Of a DNA stretch of 64,000 nt, positions 21,314-32,045 are shown piece after piece (position 1 is the first letter of the stretch; each line of letters opens with the position of its first letter). The DNA comes from Ziziphus jujuba (lineage: Eukaryota; Streptophyta; Magnoliopsida; Rosales; Rhamnaceae). A program made the position numbers and the translations under genes. The notes beneath the pieces were generated by a model. That model worked only from the letters and a program-made list of their open reading frames with translations, had not been told where the DNA came from and made no database searches. Location of the stretch: positions 24,988,501 through 25,052,500 of the forward strand of contig NC_083387.1 of NCBI RefSeq assembly GCF_031755915.1, in the 5' to 3' direction.

Positions 21314-22430
21314 TTGTTGCCGAGAGGAGGTAGACGTTGTTGCCAGCATGCTACAGCTGAAAAGACAAATGCACCCATTTATGAGGAGTATTTTGTCGAG
21401 CGCCTAGATCGATCATTTGAGAGGAGTGGGTTTACTGGTTATACTGTTGATCAGGCTCGTAGATTTGGGGCAGTGGGTTTTGATAGCTCCACGGACCCTA
21501 TTGTAGCCTTAGCCTGGCTAGATGACATAGAGAAAATTTTGGATGAGGGTATGCAATGTCCGGATATGGACAGAGTCAGGATAGCTAGCTTTATGCTAGA
21601 GGATAATGCAAGGAAGTGGTGAGCGTACGAGAGGACTAAGACACATCACACTTAGGCATAGCTTAAGACTATTTTTCATACTGAGTTTTGCCCTCTAGGT
21701 TTTATTGCGACAAAGAGACTAGAGTTTGAGATGCTCACTAAGGGTAGCATGACAATTTCTGAGTACGAGCGGAGGTTTAGGGAGCTATCGGAGTTTTGTT
21801 CCAATTTGGTTGCAGATGAGGTTAGCAAGAAAAGGAGGTTCCTCGATGGACTGAGTGAGCCTGTAGCTTTGAGCATCTTAAATGTCGTTCACCCCACATA
21901 TCAATCGATGAAAGATGTTGTCCTTAAAGTATAGAGATAGACTCTGATGCATAAGACTAAGCGCTGATCATATAATGATTTATCTTCAGGGAGCCCTAGC
22001 CAGGGATGATCTAACAGGGGTAGTTTCAATTCAGGATCTTCAGGCAGTAGAGGATCCAAAAGGGTAGGCATGATGCCAACAGTAGCAGATTTCACAAAGG
22101 TGGACATACCCAGGGTTCTGGATTTCGATCAATGAGCAGTGGTAGCAGTCACTTTCAGAAGTCCGCAGGCCAAGGTGGTTTAGGTTCTTCATGTAGCCTT
22201 TGTGGCAAGTCTCATGATGGATCGTGCCAGTGGAATGGATTATTCTTTCAGTGGCACTAGATAGGACATTTCAGGAGGGATTGCCTTTGTCGAGGTCAGA
22301 CCCATGCTAAAGCCTTAGGATCAAGTGCTCAGTTCCAGCAGACTGGTGGTTATGGAGGACATGATACTCATACAAGTTAAACTTCAGGCGGTTTTGCCAG
22401 CACTAGGCAGCAGTTGACAGTTGCAACTAG
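21314..22430 (+). pseudogene. Family C gag (degenerate)
   Basis: Recognisable gag words include GFDSSTDPIVALAWLDDIEK (21314-21622) and MTISEYERRFRELSEFCSNL (21731-21934), then a CSLCGKSHDGSCQW zinc-knuckle-like segment near 22190-22290, where an in-frame stop appears. It would encode the capsid/nucleocapsid. At least four stops or shifts are present. Confidence 0.82.
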
Positions 22431-22439
22431 AGACAGAGG

Positions 22440-25400
22440 TCAGAGGGAACGACCACTTGCTAGAGGTAGAGTGTATGCTATGACTAGGTAGGAGGCACAG
22501 GTGACCCCCGATGTTGTGATAGGTACATTATCTATATTTGGTGACGGTGCACGTGTACTCATTGATCCATGGGCTACACATTCTTTTATTTCACGTGAGT
22601 ATGTTGCATGAGTTAGGATGATTCTCGTTCCTTTAGGATGTTGTTTGGAGGTTGCCACACCCACAGGAGAGTTTTTATGGCCTAGTCAGATGCTTAGAAG
22701 TAGCCTACTTTGTATTGAGGGCCAAGTTATGGAGGCAGATCTGATCTTATTAGATCTCCAAGGGTTGGATGTTATCCTCGGCATGGATTGGCTTGCTTCA
22801 AATTATACTTCAGTGGATTGTTTCCACAAGGAGGTGATATTTAGACGACCGGGTCTACTAGTAGTGGTCTTTTACATAGAGCGGAGTAGACACCTTCAGG
22901 TTTGATTTCTGTGATCTATGTTAGAAGTTTACTTCAGAAAGGTTGTAAGGGGTTTTTAGCTCACGTGGTTGATACACGAATTAGTGAAGTGAGATTGGAG
23001 GCTGTACCATTGGTGAAGGACTTTCCAGATGTGTTCCTTAATGATCTTCCAGGTTTACCTCCGGAGCAGGAGATAGACTTTCCCATTAAGTTAGTCCCTG
23101 GTACAGCTCCTATTTCTTTACCATCTTATTGGATGGCACCGAGTTAAAAGAGTTAAAGACTTAGCTGCAGGAGTTAGTGGATAGAGGATTTATTAGGCCC
23201 CCTAGTGTTTCACCTTAGGGCATGTCGATGTTGTTTGTGAAGAAGAAGGATGGTACTTGGAGCTTGTGTGTAGACTATAGAAAGTTGAATAAGGCCACCA
23301 TCCGTAACAAAATACCCTTTGCCTTGGATTGATGATCTATTTGATCAGCTTCAAGGTGCTAAAGTGTTCTCTAAGATTGACTTGAGGTCAGGATACCATC
23401 AGTTGAGGATCAGGGAATCAAATATTTCCAAGATTGCATTTAGGACAAGATACAGGCATTATGAGTTTTTGGTGATGTCTTTTGGACTCACCAATGGCCA
23501 TGCAATTTTTATGGACTTGATGAATAAGGTTTTCTATCCATATTTAGATCGGTTTATTATTGTTTTCATCGATGATATTTTGATGTACTCGAAGAGCGAG
23601 ATAGAGCATGAGATGCATTTAAGTTTGGTGTTGCAGACCTTAAGGCAGCACCAGTTGTATGCCAAGTTCAGCAAATGTGAGTTTTGGTTAAGTCGAGTGG
23701 GATTTCTTGGGCATGTAGTTTCTGTTAACAGCATTTATGTGGAATCTCAGAAAGTAGAAGCAGTGTCGAATTGGAAGGAACCCACTACAGTGACAGAGGT
23801 GCGGAGTTTCCTAGGTTTAGCGGGTATTAATGCAGGTTCATCGAAGGATTCTCCAAGATAGCAGGGCCACTTCATTATTTGACCAAGAAAGGAGTTAAGT
23901 TTGAGTGGACTGACAAGTGTGAGGAGAGCTTCCAAAAATTAAAGGAAAAGTTTACTTCAACTCCTGTTCTGACATTGGCAGAGGGCAATGAAGGTTTTAA
24001 GGTTTACAGTGATGCTTCTATCAGGGTTTGGGTTGTGTTTTGATGCAGCATAAGAGAGTTGCTACTTATGCTTCTAGGTAGTTGAGGAAGCATGAGCTGA
24101 ATTATCCTACTCATGACTTAAAGCTTGCTGCGGTGATCTTTGCATTGAAGACTTGGAGGCACTACTTCTATGGAACTACTTGTCAGATCTTTACTGACCA
24201 TAAAAGCCTTGAGTATTTGTTCACTCAGAAGGAGTTGAACTTAAGGCAAATGAGATGGATGAAGTTGCTCAAGGATTATGACTGCACTATTGACTACCAC
24301 CCAGGCAAGGCAAATGTAGCGGCCGATGCATTAAGTAGAAAGTCTACAGGCTTATTAGCTTATATGCAAAAAATACAACTTCATTTGATGGTTGACTTGA
24401 GAGAGTTGGGTGTTGATTTGCAAATGCATAATTCTGGAGCACTTTTTGCTAGCTTCCAGCTACGACCGATACTTGTGGATCGTGTTCTCAAGGCCCAGCT
24501 CAAAGACCCTTACCTGATGAGCATGAGAAGAAAAGTTGAAGAAGGGGGACAATCAGACTTCACTATTAGAAGTGATGGAGCCTTGGTGATTAGTTCTAAG
24601 CTCTGTGTTCACGCAAATGAAGAGTTGGAAAGGCAAATACTGGAAGAAGCCCATAGTTCTACCTATGCTATGCACCCCAATAGCACTAAGATGTACTGTA
24701 CCCTAAAATAGTATTATTGGTGGGCAAGGATGAAAAAAGAAGTTGCTGAGTATGTATCCAAATATTTCATTTGCCACCAAATGAAGGCAGAAAGACAAAA
24801 ACCTTCTAGACTTCTATAGCCTTTACCCATCCCAGAATGGAAGTGGGAGGGCATGACAATGGATTTTATATTCAGGTTTCCCCCCACAGTTCAGAGATAT
24901 GACGGTATTTGGGTAATAGTGGATCGAATCACCAAGTCCGCATATTTTCTACCCATTCATGAGAAGTTTTCTTCTCAGAAGTTAGCACAACTCTTCATAA
25001 ATCATATAGTGAGTTTGCATGGGATGCCAGTGTCGATTATATTTGACAGAGATCCACGGTTTACTTCAAGGTTTTGGTAAAGATTAATGAATAAACAAGA
25101 TGTCAAGCTGAATTTGAGTACTGCTTTCCATCTTCGACCAATGGACAATCTGAGAGGACTATTCAAACCTTGGAGGACATGTTGAGGTCATGCGTACTAT
25201 AGTTTAAGGGAAATTGGAATGAGTACCTACCTTTGGTAGAGTTCACCTACAACAATAGTTATCACTCAAGCATTGAAATGTCACCTTATGAGGCATTATA
25301 TGGGAAACAATGTCAGACTCCATTATGTTGGAATGATATGGTGAAAGAAAACTTCTAGGCACTGAGATTGTTGAGGTGATAGTGGACAAGGTTAATATTA

Positions 25401-25900
25401 TACGGGCCAGGTTGAAAACAGCACAGGATAGGCAAAAGTGCTATGCTGATGTGCATAGAAAGGATCTCGAGTTCGAGGTCGGTGATCGAGTATTCTTGAA
25501 GCTCTCTCCTTGCAAGGGTGTGGTACGCTTTGGAAAGTGAGGGAAGCTAAGCCCTCGCTACATTGGACTGTATGAGATAGTAGAGAGGATAGGTCCAGTG
25601 GCTTACAGGATTGATTTGCTGGAGGAGCTTTCTCAAGTCCATGATGTATTCCACATCTCCATCCTCCGCAAGTATATCTCGAATCCATCACATGTGTTGG
25701 AGACACCAGAGATTGAGTTGAGGGACGACTTGTCTTATAAGGAGTAGCTAGTATAGATTCTAAGTAAGGAAGAAAAAAAGCTTCACAACAAGACCATATC
25801 CTTAGTGAAGGTTATTTGGAGAAATCACCTAGTCAAGGAAGTGACTTAGGAGCGAGATGATCAAATGCAGAGTCAGCATCTTCACATCTTCCAAAACTAA
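22440..25900 (+). pseudogene. Family C pol: protease, RT, RNase H, integrase, chromodomain-like tail (degenerate)
   Basis: The protease region has VLIDPWATHSFIS (about 22550-22600), an altered active site. RT (about 23220-23840) has [15 protein letters not shown] and [11 protein letters not shown]. RNase H (about 24000-24330) has the downstream [20 protein letters not shown] segment. Integrase (about 24630-25330) has an HHCC remnant, [11 protein letters not shown] and [18 protein letters not shown]. The tail near 25800-25890 (VIWRNHLVKEVT, stop, ERDDQMQ) resembles the chromodomain that ends Tekay-type pols. Many stops make it non-functional. No restored frame is given. Confidence 0.85.
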
Positions 25901-25942
25901 GGTATGAATTTTGTGGACGAAATTTCTTTAAGGGGGTTAGGT

Positions 25943-28296
25943 TGTAACAACCCGTACAAAAATACATATATTTTAATAAGTTTGACCAAGTGAACAGTAT
26001 GTGGGTCCAAGTTGACTTTTTTAATAGTCAATATTTTTTGTTTGACTGAGGTACCATTATGTATATCTTGTTGATACGAGTTTATAGACTGATGGCATGC
26101 CAAATTTTGAGTTGTGGATTAAAAGTTATCGTTCTGAGAAGTTTCAAGTATCAGTTTTATATCAGTGTCCAAATCAGTCCCAGGTTTTTGTTTGTTAGTG
26201 GTCCAAAGCTCTACAGAAGCCTTGGGAAGCGTTTCAAATAGGAAACAAATCCCAAAATACCCGATTTTTCACCCACAGCCTGAGAAATTCCTCCCCAGAC
26301 CCGTGGGTCAGAACTAGGTTGTTTTGCACCCGTTTACCATCGAACCGAGTCACCGCCATTTTTGCCCATTCTAGCCAGCCACCATCTACAGTACTATTCT
26401 ACTAGGAAGCCCACACGGTGGTGATATCGGCCGTGAAATTTCATGGTAAACGGTGGCTGGACGAGCCCCGATTTGGCTGGCGAAGCTAGCGATGGCCGAT
26501 GAGGTGAGTCATCAGATTTTTGCATTTCTTGTCCATTCTAGGCCGACCCATACACCTATCCTACCATTTTTAGACCTCTGAACTCATTTACATGCTCCTT
26601 TTACCCAGATTCTCCACTGTTTGAGAGATATGACAACGAGGAGTTTGGCCAAGTATTGCGACGAGTTTTTTGGCCATCGATGACACTTTTGGATCGAGGT
26701 GAGCACACCATTGTGTTTTTTTATCTCTTGGGCTTTCCTAGATATAAAATTTATCAATTTTGGACGTCGTTTGATAATTTTTTCATTTTGGGGTCAATTA
26801 GTTAAATACTGGATAAATTGGGACTGTGTTTGGACAAAATTGGTCAAATTGCTTAAAATTGGAGGTTGATTAATGAAATTGGATATTATTAGGACCAATT
26901 AGGAGGTTCAATTTCAAAATATTAGTCTTTGGGTGAAAATCCCCAATTTTGGGTACTAGGTCCTAAGGGTATGCGATATAATTGGACCATTTGGCATCCA
27001 ATTTATGTAATTTTATAGTGGTATAAATCATTTTAAGACATTTGGGTCGTACAAGTGTCTTTGGTTTAGTCATTGGAGTCTAAAAAATATTTTATTATAT
27101 TACAGGCATACAAGTAGAGTCTGGAAGCGATCTTGCAGAGGAGCAGGAGTGAGCATCTGCAAGATTGTAAGTGGTTATATCATTTTTAAATGTTTTGGGT
27201 ATATAGTATGGTAATGTGCTTTGAATATTTTACGTATGTACCATTTGATTGAAATGTTTGGTTTATGCATATATAATATTTGATTTTACTTATATATGTT
27301 ATCATTTTATATGACATTTGATAATATTTTAAATCGTTTTCTATTTTAATGAGTTCATAAATGGACTTGTCGTATTTAAATATCTTGATAATTGAATTGA
27401 AGTTTTAAATTATTTCAAAAAATAATTGATTTGAGAAAGCGGATTGAAAATCGTATGATTTTAAGCATGTTCAAATATTTTATAATTTTATGTGCTTAAA
27501 ATTGATTTAGGATGAATAATAACTGATGTTTTGAAAATTTTGAAATATTTAAATAAGCAGTAGAATTTAAATATTAAATTATGATTTATGATCCAGTATT
27601 GTTTGGAAAAGTATATATGATCTTACAAGATTGTTTTAAGGATACTGTATTATTTATTTTTAATTGATATACCATATAGTATCAGTGTCTCGGATCATTA
27701 TTATATTATATTATTGGTTTTCAAATATTGTGATTATTACTGCATTTTCATATTTATTTCATGAAACTGTGTTTATAAGATTTTATGCTCAATATTTATA
27801 TCTTGATTAAGGTATTTTGTAATATTATATTAATCGTTCATTTTATATCTTTGAGCATCTTTTCTTGAGATTAAATTGGGGTATAAGTTTGGATTTTACG
27901 AAATGATTTTTAAATGGGGAACTTTTCAAAACGAGAGGTTTTAAGAGGAAGTTTTACTGAAATAAATAAATAATTATTTTTGCTATTATATTATGCCACT
28001 CACTAAGAATTTTTTATCTCACGTTTTATTGTTTTAAATTCGTTCTCCTAGATCCAAGCAGTTAGTAGCATCGTTTATTACTTCGTTCTTTCCACGATAG
28101 CAATAGTATTTATCCTTTCTTTATTTTATCTTTCTGGGCTCATTTATTACTTAGTTGTATTTCTAAACTTCGTTAATTCTCTTAAAATACTCTTATCTAA
28201 ATATTTAACTCATTAGAGACAATATTACTTATTTGTGTAGTTATAGCCTATGGTACAATAGACCGGTTGTGGACTTTTGTGCTGTTGTGGTTTTAT

Positions 28297-28328
<32 letters not shown>

Positions 28329-28474
28329 TTTGGGTATTGTTGCTAATGCATGTTGTTCGTTATCCATGTTTTAAGTAGGGTTTCATTGGATATCCTTTAA
28401 AAACTGTCCCGGAGACTTCACTAAACGGGACCAACCGAGAGATCTTGGAAGGGCTCCCAAGGCGCGTCCTATCA
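25943..28474 (+). repeat. 3' LTR of family C element (2532 bp)
   Basis: It starts TGTAACAACCCG directly after a purine-rich tract and ends GGCGCGTCCTATCA. It lacks the minisatellite found in the 5' LTR. Possible splice-like sites are GGA|GTGAGC at 27149 and TTCTCCTAG ending at 28051. A TA repeat lies at about 28300-28321. Confidence 0.88.
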
Positions 28475-29150
28475 TTTTTTGTATTTATTTTGTAATTTAT
28501 TTACATCTATAATTTATTAATATTAGTTGATGATAATTAGTCATATTTAAATGTAAGTATAAAGAAAAAAACATAAATAAATAATGAAATACAATTTAAA
28601 ATCGATTTTTATCTTTTTATTTTTTCATTCTTTAACATTTGTAGTTAACAGATATGTCTAATAAACTTTAACAACTATCAATTAATATTAATAAATTATT
28701 AAAATAAATAAATTATATACGATTTAAAATAAAAAAAAAGAAACTTATTATCAAGTGGATTGTAAAGTTCACTTATCGATTTATTGGAACCTTACAACCA
28801 TTTGGATGCCTTTCCTGTAATTGTCAACCATCATTTTGGTATTAATGCACGTAACTTTTTTTTTAATGTCCAAATTAATCAACCACACGTTTCTATAACA
28901 TTGAAATGTATTATATATTTTTTTCCAACCTTTTCACATCATTACATCACAAGTTTCTTTCTTTATCTTTATTTCTCAAACTTCTTTTCTTATTTTTCTT
29001 CTGTAAGCTAAGATACAGAAGAAAATTTTACTTTATGGTTAAAAGTTTTAGTAACCAATCGATAGTTGTTAATTAAGAAGTATTACTTAATTAATTATAT
29101 TTGTTGATCTCGTAATTAATTAAATATAATAATCTGTCTTTCATACATAC
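28475..29150 (-). other. Intron between ABCG exon 6 and the last exon (right of the Ty3 element)
   Basis: AT-rich intron. The first ~170 bases match about 63805-64000 of unit 3 and so restore the pre-insertion allele. The exon that should encode the extracellular/TM segment ending GGFPSFVEDMK was searched for here and in 17887-18277 and not found. Confidence 0.7.
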
Positions 29151-30067
29151 ATGAATTGATTCATAATTGGAGCCAATTTTGTAAAAGATAGTGCCAAGCC
29201 CCAAAGCCAAGGTAATGTAGACAGCTAGACGCAACCAATAGTACCCCAAATCACGATGCATATTTACATAAGATCTCCTTGTCAGAATAATACACTGCGT
29301 AAAGAAGGTTGCATGATTTTTCTTCTTCTCCAATATTGCTCCACAATCCTGGTTTAATTTCATGCTAATTAGTTGTAGTAATTAATTCGAGGTAGTCATA
29401 GACTTTGAAAATTAATGAGCTTTTTATTAATATTTCTAATTACCTGTTTACGTAATTCGGCTACTTGTCTCTGTACTTGCTGGTAAGTTTCAGATGCCTT
29501 ATAAGACATTATAATGGCATCGATTGCTTCTTCTGTGGATATTGCCGATCCAACTAACACTTCCTCGTCTATAAGCTATGCAAAGAAATTAACCAAATTT
29601 TGATTAATTTCATAGTATTAAGTATGAGTCAATTCCTATTGAAAGCAACCCCCTCCTTCAATACTAATTCACCCAAAAAAAAAAAAAAAAAGAAAAAGAA
29701 AAAGAAAAAGAAAAGACTATAGTTTGGACCATTGTTTCTTTTATATTTTTCTCTATCATTCTTTATGCTCTAGTCTTTCTTGGATTCATTTTGAATCCTT
29801 ATATGTGATTTTCGAAGAACTGTCTAATTTTAAACCTAGAATCTCAAAATATTTTAATTTTAGTATCAATTTTATTATCACTTCTAAAATCTCAATCTAT
29901 TAAAAGGTGAATCATCATATTTTTTTTCTTTTATATTTTTGTCCAAGGATCACAAAAGCTTAACCACACGATTAGCCAGCCCTACTACTTTAATGATTTA
30001 TTATGTGATAGATTTTGCTTTTATTGTGATATATAATTTTGTGGCTGAAAAAATGTGTGTGTGTGTG

Positions 30068-31012
30068 TGTAACAGCCCAGTCTAGACCATCCGCATGTAG
30101 ATATTCTCCGCTTTGGGCCTGGGGAATCCTCTTACAATCCAGCCTTCACAGGTTTAAAATACATCTTAGTGGTTAGGGGGAATCCTCTTCCAACCCCTAC
30201 CTGCCAGTCCCACTGGCCTGGACCTCCCAAGCCCAACAAAGATATTATCCGCTTTGGAAGCTAGGTGGTGAGCCTAATCCTACCTCTCACGGTTTTACTT
30301 TCCCTCATGGGAACGTGTCTTCAAGGGAAAAGTATCCACACGCTTATAAGCTATGCTTCGTTCCCCTTTCCAACCGATGTGGGACTTCACAATCCTTCCC
30401 CCTTGGGATCCAGTGTTCTCGCTGGCACACCGATACGGGTATTAGCTCTGATACCATCTGTGACAGCCCAAACCACCCGCATGCGATATTGTCCTCTTTG
30501 GGCTAGGGGAATCCTCTTACAACCCAGCCCTCAAGGTTTTAAAAGGCCTCGCAAGGGAAAGGTATCCACATCCACTTATATGGAGTGTTTCGTTCCCCTT
30601 TCCAACCAATGTGGGACTTTACAATCCTCCCCCCTTGGGGCCCAGCGTCCTCGCTAACACACCGATCCGGGTTCGACTCTGTACCATCTGTAACAGCCCA
30701 GTCCAGACCACCCACATATAGATATTGTCCGCTTTGGGCCTAAGGAATCCTCTTACAATCCAGCTCTCACGGGTTTAAAACGCGTCTCAGTGGTGAGGGG
30801 GAATCCGCTTCCAATCCCTACCTGCCAGTCCCACTGGCCTAGGCCTCGTAGGCCCAACCGAGATATTGTCCGCTTTGGAAGCTAGGTGGTGAGCCCAATC
30901 CTACCCCTCACGGTTTTACTTTCCCTCATGGGAACGCGTCTTTAGGGGAAAGATATCCATACGCTTATAAGCCATGCTTCGTTCCTCTTTCCAACCTATG
31001 TGAGACTTTACA
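30068..31012 (-). mobile_element. TRIM-like array: three LTRs and two tiny internal regions
   Basis: Three related LTRs start TGTAACAGCCC or TGTGACAGCCC and end CTTCACA or TTTACA: 30068-30391 (324 bp), 30459-30623 (165 bp, internally deleted) and 30689-31012 (324 bp). The two spacers (30392-30458 and 30624-30688) are about 66 bp. Each has a pyrimidine run beside one LTR (complement of a polypurine tract), and the first has GCTCTGATACCA (30445-30456), the complement of a methionine-tRNA PBS, so the array is in minus orientation. It sits in a GT microsatellite, with GTGTG on both sides as apparent target-site duplication. There is no coding capacity, so mobility would need another element's enzymes. 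Confidence 0.85.
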
Positions 31013-31124
31013 GTGTGTGTGTGTGTGTGTTTACTTTTTAGGAGACCCAATATATACAATTAGTGTTGTTAGTTTTCATGTCCAAATGTTAACTAATCTG
31101 ATCAACTACCTAATGTTGGAGTAT

Positions 31125-31290
31125 TTTGAAAGGCCTCATTATTTATGATATATTTTTTATTTTAAAGAGTTAACCTTTAATAAGGGGCTTCAATAGGTTT
31201 TTATGTTGACTTTTTAATATGAAAAGTGGGTTTAACTCTTCAAATGTAGAGACTAAATTCACTCTTTATTTCAACATTACATTATTTTAA
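31125..31290. repeat. Dispersed AT-rich repeat, MITE-like (copy 1)
   Basis: It shares ATTTTAAAGAGT, TTGACTTTTTAATAT and the word order CTTCAAATGTAGAGA/CTTTCCAAATCTAGAGA with 33940-34090. Termini and target duplication were not resolved. Confidence 0.4.
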
Positions 31291-31899
31291 TTTAATGCAT
31301 TACCATTTCCTATGCTACTTCATAATAGTTTAAAATAAAATTTAGATAAAAATATAGAAGAAATATAAATAAAACAATAAATACTCATGCATACAAGAAA
31401 AATAAAGAATATTATTGGAGAAACATAAAATTTTGCTCTCTATTTTAAAGAATATGTCATTGACTTTAAAGAGTTTTTGGGATGGCCTTATTTGGTTTGC
31501 TTCAAAGGATACTACACTTTAGTCCTTGTTGATTTTGTGGCTGAAAAATGTGCATGTGTGTGTGTGTTATTATTATTATTATTATTATTTTTTATTTTTT
31601 TTTATAGCAGAGCCAATACATACAATTGGTATTGTTAGTTTTCGATCCTAATGTTAATTAATCTGATCAACCAACTTGGATGTTATTTGGTGTGTACACT
31701 ACACTTGGTCCTCGTTAGGAAAAAAAATAATAATAAAAATAAAAAAATAAAAAGAAGAAGAAGATATGCTAAACATTAATATTGTCCACAAACCTGATTT
31801 TGAGATATGTTGTTTCAGAAGCAGTCGATACCAAACAATTCAAATTAATATTATATAAACCACCGGTATAGATGGTTTATATATATATATATATATATA

Positions 31900-32045
31900 A
31901 ACATAGAGCTATGCTACGGTGTGGATAATCTTCATACGGACCAAAGGAATTGACGATAGTTTTTTAAGAAACCATCATCAATTCTCTTATATACGGATAA
32001 GAATTGACTGCAGTTTCTACTGTCCACACTATAAACTCTGTGTAT
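31900..32045. repeat. Small palindromic MITE-like element in intron 4
   Basis: Imperfect inverted ends (CTACGGTGTGGATA against the complement of TGTCCACACTATA) and a second inner inverted pair (GGAATTGACGATAGTTT against AACTGCAGTCAATTC read in reverse) make a long hairpin, flanked on both sides by TA microsatellites. Its size of about 140 bp fits a TA-targeting MITE, but the family is not identified. Confidence 0.45.

Larger units (their letters stand above)
18278..28474 (+). mobile_element. Ty3/gypsy family C element (Tekay/Del-like chromovirus), degenerate
   Basis: The 5' LTR is 18278-21174 and the 3' LTR 25943-28474. The PBS is TGGTATCAAAGC (21178-21189) and the polypurine tract lies at about 25930-25942. 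Between them on the plus strand are gag, protease, RT, RNase H, integrase and a chromodomain-like tail, all with many stops and frameshifts. The 5-bp flanks are TTTTT on both sides, within a T run, and the left LTR terminus has decayed from TG to TA. The site is the last intron of the unit 2 ABCG gene. The two LTRs differ by a minisatellite and many substitutions, so the insertion is not recent. Confidence 0.9.

Noticed and set aside
30265..30657. 130-codon plus-strand ORF across the TRIM array
   Set aside because: It spans LTR and spacer sequence with PBS and polypurine signals. It is a chance frame in a non-coding element.
30068..31012. 5S-bearing Cassandra-type TRIM or satellite DNA
   Set aside because: No 5S-like promoter boxes were recognised, and the units have LTR termini plus PBS and polypurine remnants, so a generic TRIM fits better.
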